From Candidatus Tisiphia endosymbiont of Nemotelus nigrinus (GTDB lineage: Bacteria; Pseudomonadota; Alphaproteobacteria; Rickettsiales; Rickettsiaceae): a stretch of 64,000 nt of DNA. The position numbers and the translations under genes are program-made. Each line of letters opens with the position of its first letter. The first letter of the stretch is position 1. The notes beneath the pieces are model-generated. The model was given only the letters and a program-made list of their open reading frames with translations, was not told the origin of the DNA and made no database searches. Shown here in pieces: positions 9,187-18,616 of this stretch. The DNA lies in the NCBI RefSeq assembly GCF_964026475.1, contig NZ_OZ032151.1:1116001-1180000 (forward strand), written 5' to 3'.

Positions 9187-11340
9187 ATGCGAATTTTCTG
9201 CAATTTATTGAGTCTCATTATTTTGTTACCGGTTTGTGGTTTTGCACAAGTTGATCAGCAAGGAATAGACAAGCGATTTAGCTTTTTGTCAACAGATTAT
9301 ATTGAATATAACCAAAAGGAACAATTTATTTATGCTAAAGGTAATGTTCAAATTATATTAGATAGTTATTTTCTAACAGCTAATTCCTTGATTTATGATA
9401 TAAGACAAGATCAGCTCTGGGCTGAGGGAAATGTTAGAATTACAGAACAACAAAATAGAGTTCAAAATAAAGTTATTTTGGGAGAATTCGTCATATTAAA
9501 AGATAAGCTAAAGGCAGGAATAATTTCAGACTTTGTTTTACACTTTGGTGATAATACGCTTTTAGCGTCAAAAGTAGCGGAAAGAGTAAATGAAGATGTT
9601 TTTCGGTTGCATAATAGTACCTTTACTCCATGTAAAATACTATGCAACCAAAAACCTATTTGGCAAATTTCTGCAAAAAATACAGAGATAGATTTACATG
9701 AGAATAAAATGGTTTATAAGCATCTATTTTTTGAGGTATATGGTATCCCAATCTTTTTTACTCCCTATTTTTCTTATCCAACACCTAAGGCGTCTGCAAA
9801 ATCGGGAATATTGATACCTGGAGTGCATGATAGTGCTTTAGGGATACCACTATATTATAGAGCTAAATCTAATCTAGATTTTACTCTAACTCCTAGGGTT
9901 TTCTGGAAAAAACATAATAACACATATACAATTTTTGAACTAGAAGCTCGTTACAAACCAAATGAAAGTGATTATATATCTTTAGATGCTAACTATGGTA
10001 AAGTACCATATTCCTTAAAGAATGGTGCTATAACGGTAAAAAATACTAAGGTAAACTCATATTATCTATTGAGCAATGGTAACTTCACCAAAAATGATTA
10101 TCGATATGGATTTAAGTTACAACGTACTTCTGATAAAGCCTATTTAAAAAACTATTATAATAATTATACTCCATATTTGACTTCTAAGTTATATTTAGAA
10201 CATGTCAATAATTACAATTATTTATTGATGGAAGGGATGTATTTTGAAGGGTTGGGAACAAATGATTCTAGTAACACCAATCCATTAATTTTCCCTAGGA
10301 TTAGAACCAAGAATGTTATACCTTTAAATGACAATGAAACTACTAACCTAGTCGTTGAGAATAATGCATTAATTTATAAAGAAAGAAGCGGAAGAGAACT
10401 GGGGCAAGTTGCACTACAACTAGCAGTGGATAATAATTTTTTAACTTCATCTGGTCATTTATTTAATATTACCTTACGGAATAGATCAGACATATATTTT
10501 ATTAATCACCTATATTCAAATAATTCTAGGCATAACAAGGTTCTTGCGAGGAATATACCAGAAATTCAAAATACTTGGCGTTATCCATTAGCTGGATCAA
10601 TCTTTGATAAAGCTAGCCTGTTTATTGAACCAATTATATCGGCGACTATTGGACGCAAACATAATTCTAATAAGAAATTTTCTTTTATTGATCCATCAAA
10701 ATATGAATTATCGGAAAATAATATATTTAGTTCGAATCGCTATAGTGGTATAGATCATCATGAATTTGACAATAGATTAAGTTATGGAATTAATTCTTCT
10801 ATACTTTCAGAGCAAAATTATTCAAGTTTATTCCTAGGACAGACCTACAATAATAATCTTATTAATAACAAATCTATTGATAATATTGAAAATGTTGGCA
10901 GAATTTCTAGTAGTTTCTCTGATAAAATAGAACTGTTCTATAGATTTAGAAAAAGTAAGGATTTTAAGCCAATTAGAGATGAATTAGGTGGAAGTCTTAA
11001 TTTTAAGACAATTCAGTTAACTGCTGGATTGGTTCAAATTTCTAATTTACAGAAATATTATTTTACCAATGAACTAACTGGTAATAAGATAAGACAACTT
11101 TACTATAATTTCACTTATCAATTAGCGGAGAATTGGTCAGTTGCTTATGATATGAGAGTAGATTGGTCAAAAAACAAAATAAATATTCTTTCTAAGAGTA
11201 TCCAGGTGACATACTTGAACGATTGTGTTAGAATAGCTGGGAGACTTTCAGACACTTATATGGGAGATAATAGTAGAGGGATAAAAAAGGCTTCTGCTGT
11301 CCCCACTATTTCTGTGGGTTTAAAAATATTAAATATGTGA
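9187..11340 (+). CDS. lptD: LPS-assembly outer-membrane protein LptD
   Basis: Outer-membrane translocon that inserts lipopolysaccharide into the outer leaflet, working with LptE. The 717-residue protein has a signal peptide (about residues 1-20, ending GFA), then an OstA-type beta-jellyroll (YIEYNQKEQFIYAKGNV, about 35-51) that receives LPS from LptA, then a Cys-x3-Cys pair near residues 147-151 (CKILC), and a long beta-barrel domain with alternating aromatic residues. It starts an apparent operon lptD-surA-rsmA, an order known from alphaproteobacteria. The ATG at 9187 is preferred because it gives a normal signal peptide; the out-of-frame ORF at 9069-9254 is rejected. Confidence 0.94.
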   Translation: MRIFCNLLSLIILLPVCGFAQVDQQGIDKRFSFLSTDYIEYNQKEQFIYAKGNVQIILDSYFLTANSLIYDIRQDQLWAEGNVRITEQQNRVQNKVILGEFVILKDKLKAGIISDFVLHFGDNTLLASKVAERVNEDVFRLHNSTFTPCKILCNQKPIWQISAKNTEIDLHENKMVYKHLFFEVYGIPIFFTPYFSYPTPKASAKSGILIPGVHDSALGIPLYYRAKSNLDFTLTPRVFWKKHNNTYTIFELEARYKPNESDYISLDANYGKVPYSLKNGAITVKNTKVNSYYLLSNGNFTKNDYRYGFKLQRTSDKAYLKNYYNNYTPYLTSKLYLEHVNNYNYLLMEGMYFEGLGTNDSSNTNPLIFPRIRTKNVIPLNDNETTNLVVENNALIYKERSGRELGQVALQLAVDNNFLTSSGHLFNITLRNRSDIYFINHLYSNNSRHNKVLARNIPEIQNTWRYPLAGSIFDKASLFIEPIISATIGRKHNSNKKFSFIDPSKYELSENNIFSSNRYSGIDHHEFDNRLSYGINSSILSEQNYSSLFLGQTYNNNLINNKSIDNIENVGRISSSFSDKIELFYRFRKSKDFKPIRDELGGSLNFKTIQLTAGLVQISNLQKYYFTNELTGNKIRQLYYNFTYQLAENWSVAYDMRVDWSKNKINILSKSIQVTYLNDCVRIAGRLSDTYMGDNSRGIKKASAVPTISVGLKILNM

Positions 11341-11350
11341 GTCTAAAATT

Positions 11351-12238
11351 ATGAAGAAGTTATTTTGTTTAGTTACCATCATTTTTAACCTAACTATAGC
11401 AAAAGCAGAATTATCCAATATAGTTGCATTTGTTAATAATGAACCAATTACCTTACATGAATTTCTAGCTAGGAAACACATGATCATGGCGCTTAACAAT
11501 ATTTCTAATCCTGATCCTAAAACAAATAAGCAGCTTGATAAGGTGGCAATTAACAGCATGATTGATGATGTATTACTTTATCAGTCTGTAAAAGGCAAAA
11601 AAAGCTCTGATAGTGAGTTAAATGAATATATAGAGAGTATTGAGCAGCGTAACAAAATGGCAAAAGGGCAATTATTACAGTTTTTGAAGAGTAAATCTGT
11701 AGATATTAATAATTTTAAATATCAAATTGGTGCCGAAATTATCAAAATGAATATTTTATCTGGTATTTCGAGATCAGTTGCTATTAGTGTAAAAGAAATT
11801 GATGCTATAATATTAGCGACGAATTCTAAAGATGCAGAAATATCAGCACAGATTTTTACTTCAAAAGATAAAGATGATAAAACTTTGCAGAAGATGTGTG
11901 ATTTACAAAAACGTCTTATAAATTGTTCTGATATTAAAGAATCTTTATATAAAGATTTTTCTACATTAGAGGTAATTAATCAAAATCTAAGTGCTCTAGA
12001 TTCTACGCTGCAGACAATTATCAAAGATTTAAATACAGGAGCAAAAAGTAGTGTTTTCGAAATGCAAGATGGGTTTAAATTAATCTTAATGTGTGACAAG
12101 AAACTAATTAATGTTACTAGCGAGGAAAATAACTACATAGTGAATCTGCTAACCAATAGAAAAATGTCGCAAAAAGCACAAAAATACTTTGAAGATATGC
12201 GTAAGAAAGCATATATCAAAATAATGCTTCCTTTGTGA
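11351..12238 (+). CDS. SurA-like periplasmic chaperone
   Basis: A 295-residue protein with a signal peptide (cleavage probably after AKA, about residue 19) followed by a SurA N-terminal-like domain ([20 protein letters not shown]...). No clear parvulin PPIase signature is visible in the C-terminal half, so it may act as a chaperone for outer-membrane proteins without isomerase activity. Its place between lptD and rsmA matches surA (lptD-surA-pdxA-rsmA in enterobacteria), and its 10-bp gap from lptD suggests co-transcription. Short compared with E. coli SurA (about 428 residues). Confidence 0.78.
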   Translation: MKKLFCLVTIIFNLTIAKAELSNIVAFVNNEPITLHEFLARKHMIMALNNISNPDPKTNKQLDKVAINSMIDDVLLYQSVKGKKSSDSELNEYIESIEQRNKMAKGQLLQFLKSKSVDINNFKYQIGAEIIKMNILSGISRSVAISVKEIDAIILATNSKDAEISAQIFTSKDKDDKTLQKMCDLQKRLINCSDIKESLYKDFSTLEVINQNLSALDSTLQTIIKDLNTGAKSSVFEMQDGFKLILMCDKKLINVTSEENNYIVNLLTNRKMSQKAQKYFEDMRKKAYIKIMLPL

Positions 12239-13077
12239 TCTCAAATAATTTGAGTACCTTGTCTTCAATTGCAAAGCATGCTAGCAAACATGGTATTACT
12301 CCTATTAGGAAATATGGTCAGAATTTCATTTTTGATAGTAGTCTATGTGATAAAATAGTTCGAGTAAGTGGGCTGAAAGAACATGATTCTGTCTTAGAAG
12401 TTGGTCCCGGTACAGCCGGGCTTACTAGAGCTATTCTTGCCTGCCGCCCTAAATCTTTAACGGTCATTGAAACTGACGTTAGATGCATACCTTTACTTAT
12501 GGAAATAAGGGAATTGTCTCCTAATCTGCATATTATTCATTCGGATGCTGTTAAATTTGAGCTATCAACCTTAAATCATAACAAAATAACTATCATTTCA
12601 AACTTACCTTACCAAATAGGTACAGAGTTAGTCATAAAATGGTTAAAAAAGTCGTCATTAATAAGTAATATGACTTTAATGCTGCAAAGAGAGGTTGTAG
12701 ACCGAATATGCGGTAAAGTTGGCACAAAATCTTACGGAAGATTATCAATAATATCTCAGTTACTTTGTTCAGTTGAAAAATGCTTTGATGTTAATCCACA
12801 AGCCTTCTACCCTGCACCAAAAGTCCATTCTGCTATAGTTAAACTCATACCTTGTAACAACAATATGTTAACATCTGAATTAATAGAGAAAGTTGAGCTA
12901 ATCACTAGACTAGCATTTGGCAAGCGACGTAAAATGATTAAATCATCTTTGAAAAAACTAACGCCACATATAGAGGATTTGTTAGCAGAATTAAAAATTG
13001 ATAATTCTTGTCGGGCTGAAAATTTATCACCACAAGATTATTTATCTTTAGCAAGATTATATTCAAATTATTTTTAG
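12235..13077 (+). CDS. rsmA: 16S rRNA dimethyladenosine transferase
   Basis: Methylates two adjacent adenosines near the 3' end of 16S rRNA late in 30S assembly (KsgA). The 280-residue protein has the SAM-binding loop [10 protein letters not shown], the catalytic motif NLPY, and the [12 protein letters not shown] motif. The start is GTG at 12235, overlapping the upstream stop by four bases (GTGA), which implies translational coupling. An ATG start is not available upstream without entering the preceding gene. Confidence 0.95.
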   Translation: MISNNLSTLSSIAKHASKHGITPIRKYGQNFIFDSSLCDKIVRVSGLKEHDSVLEVGPGTAGLTRAILACRPKSLTVIETDVRCIPLLMEIRELSPNLHIIHSDAVKFELSTLNHNKITIISNLPYQIGTELVIKWLKKSSLISNMTLMLQREVVDRICGKVGTKSYGRLSIISQLLCSVEKCFDVNPQAFYPAPKVHSAIVKLIPCNNNMLTSELIEKVELITRLAFGKRRKMIKSSLKKLTPHIEDLLAELKIDNSCRAENLSPQDYLSLARLYSNYF

Positions 13078-13128
13078 TATACCCCTTCCTAAAATTAGTT
13101 TAAAGTAGATAATTTGAAAAATGAGGAT

Positions 13129-13157
13129 TTGACTTTAATGCCTTAAATATGTATACT
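13129..13157 (+). promoter_or_regulatory. Sigma70-type promoter for rpsD
   Basis: -35 TTGACT (13129-13134), 17-bp spacer, -10 TATACT (13152-13157), located about 34 bp before the rpsD GTG. Confidence 0.7.
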
Positions 13158-13190
13158 ACAATTATATACTAAAATTATGAGATATAGAGC

Positions 13191-13808
13191 GTGACAAAAA
13201 TTATTAGTTCTAAATATAAGGCGAGTAGAAGACTTGGTGTAAGCCTATGGGGTGATAGCAAGGATGCCTTCAATACAAGAAATTACCGTCCTGGTCAACA
13301 TGGCCAGAATAGTATGATTAAAACTTCTGATTATGGCGTACACTTGAAGGCTAAACAAAAGCTTAAATGCCATTATGGTCGGATTAATGAAAAACAATTT
13401 AGAAATACTTTTGCTCTTGCACAAAAAATGAAAGGCAATACTGGTGAGAACTTCATAGGCTTATTAGAAAGAAGGCTTGATGCTGTTATATACAGAATGA
13501 ATATTGCTCCAACGATTTTTGCTGCAAGACAGTTTGTTACGCATGGTCACATTAAGGTAAATGGTAAAAAGGTTGATATACCAAGCATGAGACTAAAAGA
13601 AGGAGATGTCATCGAGCTAAGGGAATCAGCAAAACAAATTCCTGTAATACTTGAAACAGCTACCAAACAGGAAAATACCGTGCCAGGTTATTTAAATTTT
13701 GATGCCCATTCATTGTCTGGTAAGTTTGTTAGAGTTCCAGTAATTTCTGATGTTCCGTACCCATTTGAACCAGAAGTACATTTAGTAATTGAATTGTATT
13801 CAAGATAG
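13191..13808 (+). CDS. rpsD: 30S ribosomal protein S4
   Basis: Primary 16S rRNA-binding protein of the small subunit, 205 residues, the usual length. The N-terminal S4 domain is present ([21 protein letters not shown]), then the S4 RNA-binding domain ([34 protein letters not shown]), and the C-terminal VIELYSR. The start is GTG (13191), 34 bp after the -10 box of its own promoter. Transcribed separately from the rsmA operon. Confidence 0.97.
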   Translation: MTKIISSKYKASRRLGVSLWGDSKDAFNTRNYRPGQHGQNSMIKTSDYGVHLKAKQKLKCHYGRINEKQFRNTFALAQKMKGNTGENFIGLLERRLDAVIYRMNIAPTIFAARQFVTHGHIKVNGKKVDIPSMRLKEGDVIELRESAKQIPVILETATKQENTVPGYLNFDAHSLSGKFVRVPVISDVPYPFEPEVHLVIELYSR

Positions 13809-14182
13809 TTGGTCCAAATTACTTATTATATTTTTTGTGGACTGCTTTTTGTCATGCTTGCTAATAGACGACATAATGCTAATCGGGCTAGCTATAAGAT
13901 TATGAATAATTTAATTATTTTCTTTACTTGGTATCTTGAACATTATTGATAGTCGATTGTTGTTGATCCATTAGTTTGTTCTTTTTATCTATTGAGTTAA
14001 GAAAAAATAAGTAGATGTTAGAAATCCAATTAGCATAGAAAGTTGATCCGCTAGAAGTGCCAAAAATTAAGAATAAATTAACAAAAATTTCTGTATAAAA
14101 CTTAGCAATTTAGGATTTTTGATGTAAATTTTTGGTATAAAAAGGTGATTTTTAGAGAATTTTTGCATGAAGATTTGTTAAC

Positions 14183-14470
14183 TAGTCGCTCCGTCAAAAA
14201 GGCTGTAGACATAAGAGATGATATATGTTCGTGGTCAAAAATTACATCAAAATCCATAAGATTTTCACCTTATTTTGTCAAAAACCTTATGGATTTTCAG
14301 AGCTTTATAGTTTAACAAAAGAATAATGTTTGTCATCCCTGCAAAAGCAGGGAACTAAAACAACATCTAAAAAGCCCTAAGGTATTACAGACTCCTGCCT
14401 ATGCAGGAATTACACCTTTTGCATTTAAATATAGTAGTTGTTATATTCTAGACTTCTGACGGGGAGACTA
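14183..14470. mobile_element. 288-bp TA-flanked inverted-repeat element, copy 1
   Basis: Ends tagtcgctccgtcaaaaagg and a decayed complement ttctgacggggagacta. It is highly similar over its whole length to 18120-18407. An internal hairpin (aatccataagatttt / aaccttatggatttt) and a gtcatccctgc palindrome lie inside. Non-coding. Confidence 0.8.
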
Positions 14471-14592
14471 GGAGTCTGTCGGAGAATAGCAAATTTACTC
14501 TAATTAATGATCAATTTTATAAAACAAGCCGTAGGGGGTACGGTCAATTTTTTTATTTTTCAAGATATTTGATATTCTTCGACAGACTCCTA
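14469..14592. mobile_element. 124-bp TA-flanked inverted-repeat element
   Basis: Terminal inverted repeats taggagtctgtcggagaata and its complement at 14573-14592 match at 19 of 20 positions. The ends resemble those of the element at 4134-4299 (TAGGAGGCTGTCGGAGATA), but the interior differs. A lone fragment of the same end lies at about 27229-27243. Confidence 0.78.
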
Positions 14593-14597
14593 GCTAC

Positions 14598-15959
14598 CTA
14601 AATTTGATATATATCCAAACTGGCAAATTCTGCCCCTAACGGTTCTACCATTACCTCACGACAATACCAGTCACTATATTCCTCGAGTAATTCTTGACAC
14701 TTCTCTAGATCATTTTTTAGTTTAGTATCAACGGTCTTCTTCATTATTGAGTTTAGGCAGTCTTGAACAGTAGCACCTTGCATCTCCAAAAATGGATCAA
14801 AAGGAGGCTCGTTGTTGCTATCTAACAAAAGCTTTAACGTTGGTAATTTTTCTTTAGTAGAGTTCATCTTACTTGCATTTAACAATAAAGCATGTGGTGC
14901 AGTTTCACCATTGTCAGCTTGTGTATTTACATTTGCTTTAGACTTTAACAGCTCTGTTACTATTGAAGGAATATTATAGTCAGAATACCAATTTAGTGTA
15001 GGACGTCCATTAACATCACCAGCATCTATATTAGCACCACGCTCTTTTAACTTTTGTAAAAGAGTAGGAGCTTCCTTACCTAACTCACACACCCAGTGTA
15101 CAGCTGAAAAGCCAGTAGCAGTATCTTTAGCAGCGGGAATAAACTTTTCGCTTTGTATTATTTTTTCTATTATCTTTGTTACTATAGGTGTATATTTTTT
15201 AATATCTTCCACATATTTTTTCTTTGTATAAGCATTATCAGTATCTAAATATCCTTTCCTAAGTCTCCACATATGCTCACACAGTGCAGATAGCACAAGT
15301 TTTCCATAGCATGGTATATTAGGATTAGCCCCATCCTTTAGCAGCTCATCAACCAGGTTCGTATTTGGATTAAGCTTCAAATCATTACCTAGTGCTAATG
15401 CAGCCTGAAATAAAACAGTAATTTCTTGAGAATCCTGTAAATCTACATTTATCTTTACATCGTTAATTAAATATTCAATAATTCCTTTTTCTACATTATT
15501 TTGCACCGCTACATGTAGAGCAGTACGACCACCGTAATCTTGCTGATTAAAATCGTAATTATTATTACATTTTTTTATAACATCATGGGCTTTTTTAATC
15601 AAATCAAGGTTTTTTGTCCACACAGCCCACATAAACTCTGTGCAACCCTGTGAATCTACAAGGTCAGCATATGTATTCTTTGAAGAAAAAATATCAGATA
15701 TTTGCTTTAACGCTTCTAATGTTTCTATAGATTTATCTGGATAGCATCTATACAATACGCATAGTGCAGAGAAAGGTGTAAGTTTTGTATTGGACATTAC
15801 TTGCTGTCCAGTAATACATAACGGAGCAGTGGTCTGTACTGTTAAATCAATGTTAGGGTTAGACAATAATTGTTTTATCAACGGTATATTAGCTGATTGT
15901 ATTGCATCAAATATTGAGTGCTGGGTAGTAGTAAGGCTGTGAATGTTTTTTTTTGACAT
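14598..15959 (-). CDS. Ankyrin-repeat protein
   Basis: A 453-residue protein without a signal peptide. Ankyrin units are visible at about residues 14-45 (IFDAIQSANIPLIKQLLSN), 106-180 (GRTALHVAVQNNVEKGIIEYLIND), 180-215, 283-320 (GFSAVHWVCELGKEAPTLLQKLKERGANID) and 320-390. Ankyrin proteins of rickettsiae are often secreted effectors that bind host proteins; whether this one is exported by the rvh system cannot be told from sequence. The gene ends next to the element at 14469-14592 and is preceded by an AT-rich leader. Partner and target unknown. Confidence 0.85.
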   Translation of the reverse strand: MSKKNIHSLTTTQHSIFDAIQSANIPLIKQLLSNPNIDLTVQTTAPLCITGQQVMSNTKLTPFSALCVLYRCYPDKSIETLEALKQISDIFSSKNTYADLVDSQGCTEFMWAVWTKNLDLIKKAHDVIKKCNNNYDFNQQDYGGRTALHVAVQNNVEKGIIEYLINDVKINVDLQDSQEITVLFQAALALGNDLKLNPNTNLVDELLKDGANPNIPCYGKLVLSALCEHMWRLRKGYLDTDNAYTKKKYVEDIKKYTPIVTKIIEKIIQSEKFIPAAKDTATGFSAVHWVCELGKEAPTLLQKLKERGANIDAGDVNGRPTLNWYSDYNIPSIVTELLKSKANVNTQADNGETAPHALLLNASKMNSTKEKLPTLKLLLDSNNEPPFDPFLEMQGATVQDCLNSIMKKTVDTKLKNDLEKCQELLEEYSDWYCREVMVEPLGAEFASLDIYQI

Positions 15960-16220
15960 ATTTATATTCCTTTAGTGAATAATTATGGTTTTATGGAATT
16001 GTTGAACAATCAATCCCCAAAATTATACTCTTTTTCTTGAAGAAAAACTATAGTAAAATCCTGAGTATTATCAGTTGGAAAAGCTGCTTAACTATACACC
16101 TAGTACATTTCCTAACTTGCCAACTGTTATTTTATATGAATCTCAACATAAATAAACAGCCGAAAATCTGAAATTGACTCAGTATCAGATTCCGACGTAT
16201 AACAGATGCGACTGAAACGT
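15960..16220. other. Intergenic, nothing recognised
   Basis: AT-rich spacer between two minus-strand genes. I see no conserved repeat or gene. Confidence 0.5.
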
Positions 16221-16883
16221 TTATAGAAGAGGAAGCACGCTGGTATCTAATGATATATCTCCAGCATAATCTACTTTGTCGTAGATATCACTAGTATTAT
16301 AGCCATCAACAAAAGAGCTTTTTTCAGGTGAACTGTCATTATAATTTTCTGATTTTACAATTGATGTTGTATCTTTAGTTTTTTCATGATGAATGCTAGC
16401 ATGAATGTTATTAATAATGTTATCAAAGAAAGAGACAAGTTTCTTAACAGATACTGATGATTCTCCATTATTACTTAATAAATTTGCATCTACGTTTGCT
16501 GCAGAAATAACAACTTCAGTATCAGCAATACAAGTATCAGAAGGTTTCAATATGACTTTTTCCTTATCACTTGCTGGTTCTGTAACTATAGTTGCTTCAG
16601 TTGCAGTAATGCCAGTTTCTTTATTGGTGTCTTTAATGATGGTATCAGAAGAAATTTTAGATTCAATAACAACGGGTGAAGAGATTGTTTCGTCAGAATA
16701 TTTTCTACCAGGATGTTTTCTTAAATAATTATCTGAATAAACTGTTATGACAAAATTTATCTTCTCTTCTTCTCGTGTCCAAGAAGGAGTCCAAGAATCA
16801 AATCCTAATTTATTTAATGAATCCTTATACCAACCTAATGCAATAAGTTTCTTTGCTTCCTCTCTAGATATTTTTTCCAACAT
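16221..16883 (-). CDS. Hypothetical protein
   Basis: 220 residues, family not recognised. The N-terminal 50 residues look globular (KLIALGWYKDSLNKLGFDSWTP...). The rest is Ser/Thr/Glu-rich and low in aromatic residues, suggesting disorder. There is no signal peptide or membrane segment. It lies upstream of the ankyrin gene on the same strand, 261 bp away. Composition (acidic, disordered, lineage-specific) would fit a secreted effector, but this is only a guess. The ORF on the opposite strand at 16405-16728 is a shadow. Confidence 0.6.
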   Translation of the reverse strand: MLEKISREEAKKLIALGWYKDSLNKLGFDSWTPSWTREEEKINFVITVYSDNYLRKHPGRKYSDETISSPVVIESKISSDTIIKDTNKETGITATEATIVTEPASDKEKVILKPSDTCIADTEVVISAANVDANLLSNNGESSVSVKKLVSFFDNIINNIHASIHHEKTKDTTSIVKSENYNDSSPEKSSFVDGYNTSDIYDKVDYAGDISLDTSVLPLL

Positions 16884-17528
16884 AACTTTTCTCCTAATAA
16901 ATTAATTTGTTAATTAATACATGACAATGTTTTGTCCGTGTGCTACGGTATATACAACATTCTTATAAACTTGCAAGTACTATTTTCATTTATTTCAAAA
17001 TTAGCTGAATGAGTATTATCTCTAGTATTTTTTAGCTTAGATTTTATTCAAATTCCTGTACGTAGCTTACAACTGCCGAAAGTTGGAAGAGGAAGATATT
17101 TTAAGTAGGGTAACGTCATTGTAAGAAAGACCTCAGGTCGATGAAATAATCCATAAAAGTAATAATAATATCAATAGTGCTTCGTCGGCCTTACGCTTTC
17201 TCGCAATAATGGTATGGAACTACCCTATATACAGAATGAATAGCAGTTATTATTCTTCTAGATTTAATTTTGAATTTATAATTGTTGTTTCGTATCAATG
17301 ACGATTGACAAATGTGTTAAATTAAGATATACTTTATTTTAAGTTCAAGTAAGTAAAAATCTTATAAATTAGGATTTTAAGGAGTGGAAAAGGATGGATT
17401 AAGTGTCAAGTACAATAAAGGCAATTAATCATCAAAATATAACTTTCTTGGTTTACGCAAAGGGGAGGGGCAGTTTGAGTCTGTCATCGCCCACCGTGAT
17501 AATATAAACAATTAAATAGTGGAAATTT
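16884..17528. other. Intergenic region with decayed palindrome and ialB leader
   Basis: Contains a decayed copy (17114-17211) of the palindrome seen intact at 34412-34502: arms gtcattgtaagaaag and ctttctcgcaataat. The promoter at 17305-17333 follows it. Nothing coding is recognised. Confidence 0.6.
17305..17333 (+). promoter_or_regulatory. Sigma70-type promoter upstream of the IalB-like gene
   Basis: -35 TTGACA (17305-17310), 17-bp spacer, -10 TATACT (17328-17333). It would leave a leader of about 190 nt before the ATG at 17529. Confidence 0.6.
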
Positions 17529-18065
17529 ATGACAAGTTATGTTAAAAAATCATTATTTGTTACACTTGGTCTTGCTGTAATAGGCTTAGGGTTATTTTTT
17601 GGTAATCCTATTAGAGTTGATGCGGCAATTAAAGAGGGACAAAAGTTTTCGGATTGGGTAGTTAACTGCAATACGGGCGCTGACAAAAAGAAGGTTTGTT
17701 TTTTAACTTATACTCTTAATTCTGCTAAGGATGGTAAACAACAAGTGGTAGCTATATATCAAGTAGGCTATTTGGGTAGTAGTGATAAGAGAAGTTTGAA
17801 AATGATACAAATAGTTCCTACTGATGTTTCTGTTGGTCCAGGTACGTCGATTATTAGTGCCAAAAAATTAGTTGCTCCAGGTAAGTACGTTAGTTGTACC
17901 AAAGATTCTTGTAACGCTCTTGCTGATATATCAGACAACGATCTTAAAACCATTTTAGTAAGTGATGGTAATCCTCGTGTGAGTTTTATGAATTCGGCTG
18001 GTCAACAGATAGATTTGCCATTTCCTACGAAAGGTCTTGAAGAAGGCTTGAAAGCTTTAAGGTAG
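17529..18065 (+). CDS. Invasion-associated locus B (IalB) family protein
   Basis: A 178-residue exported protein: signal peptide or anchor at residues 9-32, then the IalB fold with the opening FSDWVVNC and paired cysteines (C48, C58, then C122/C127 in SCTKDSC). The family was named in Bartonella for erythrocyte invasion, but is common in alphaproteobacteria, where it is a periplasmic protein of unclear role. An invasion function here is not shown. The gene is monocistronic, with the candidate promoter at 17305-17333. An inverted-repeat element (18120-18407) follows. Confidence 0.85.
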   Translation: MTSYVKKSLFVTLGLAVIGLGLFFGNPIRVDAAIKEGQKFSDWVVNCNTGADKKKVCFLTYTLNSAKDGKQQVVAIYQVGYLGSSDKRSLKMIQIVPTDVSVGPGTSIISAKKLVAPGKYVSCTKDSCNALADISDNDLKTILVSDGNPRVSFMNSAGQQIDLPFPTKGLEEGLKALR

Positions 18066-18119
18066 CAATGTGAAAAGCGAATAGGAGATATTAGACTTCC
18101 TGCATAAGTACAATCTATC

Positions 18120-18407
18120 TAGCCGCTCCGTCAAAAAGGCTGTAGATATAAGAGATGATACATGTTCGTGGTCAAAAATTACATCAAAATCCATAAGATT
18201 TTTACCTTATTTTGTCAAAAACCTTATGGATTTTCAGAACTTTATAGTTTAACCAAAGAATAATGTTTGTCATCCCTGCGAAAGTAGATATCTAAAACAA
18301 CGCCTAAAAAGCCCTAAGGTATATAGATTATTGTCTACGCAGGAATGATACCTTTTGCATTTAAATATAGTAGATGTTCATATTCTAGATTTTTGACGGA
18401 GCGACCA
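18120..18407. mobile_element. 288-bp TA-flanked inverted-repeat element, copy 2
   Basis: Second copy of 14183-14470. Ends tagccgctccgtcaaaaagg and ttttgacggagcgacca are better preserved on the right. It lies directly before an IS1634-type end fragment (18408-18495). Confidence 0.8.
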
Positions 18408-18495
18408 AATAATGTTGTGCCTAAAAATTTGCACCCCTTATATCTATAGCCCTTCCGGCCTTATGCTTTATTAAAAACTGCGTAAGTTGGGATTT
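18408..18495. mobile_element. IS end fragment (IS1634/IS4-type 3' terminus)
   Basis: The segment beginning aataatgttgtgcctaaaaa and containing cccttccggccttatgcttt matches the sequence just downstream of the transposase remnants at 30690-30810 and 36880-37437. Only the non-coding end of that IS remains here. Confidence 0.6.
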
Positions 18496-18616
18496 GAATG
18501 CATATGTTAGGTGCTATAATTAATGACAATTTCCAAACCATTATTCCTGACCATTTTGCCAACTCTTCGCAGTAATTTACACTCCAATCATTGAATAATA
18601 AAAAACCTCTACAAAA

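Larger units (their letters stand above)
13809..14597. other. Gene-free stretch with adjacent inverted-repeat elements
   Basis: Carries the short dispersed motif at 13872-13896, then the large element 14183-14470 and the 124-bp element 14469-14592, which share a TA. No coding potential recognised. Confidence 0.65.

Noticed and set aside
9069..9254. Short ORF upstream of lptD
   Set aside because: Out of frame with lptD and overlapping its signal peptide; no family resemblance.
16405..16728. 107-codon ORF opposite the hypothetical gene
   Set aside because: The minus-strand frame is longer, has a sensible N-terminus and reaches further; the plus reading is a shadow.
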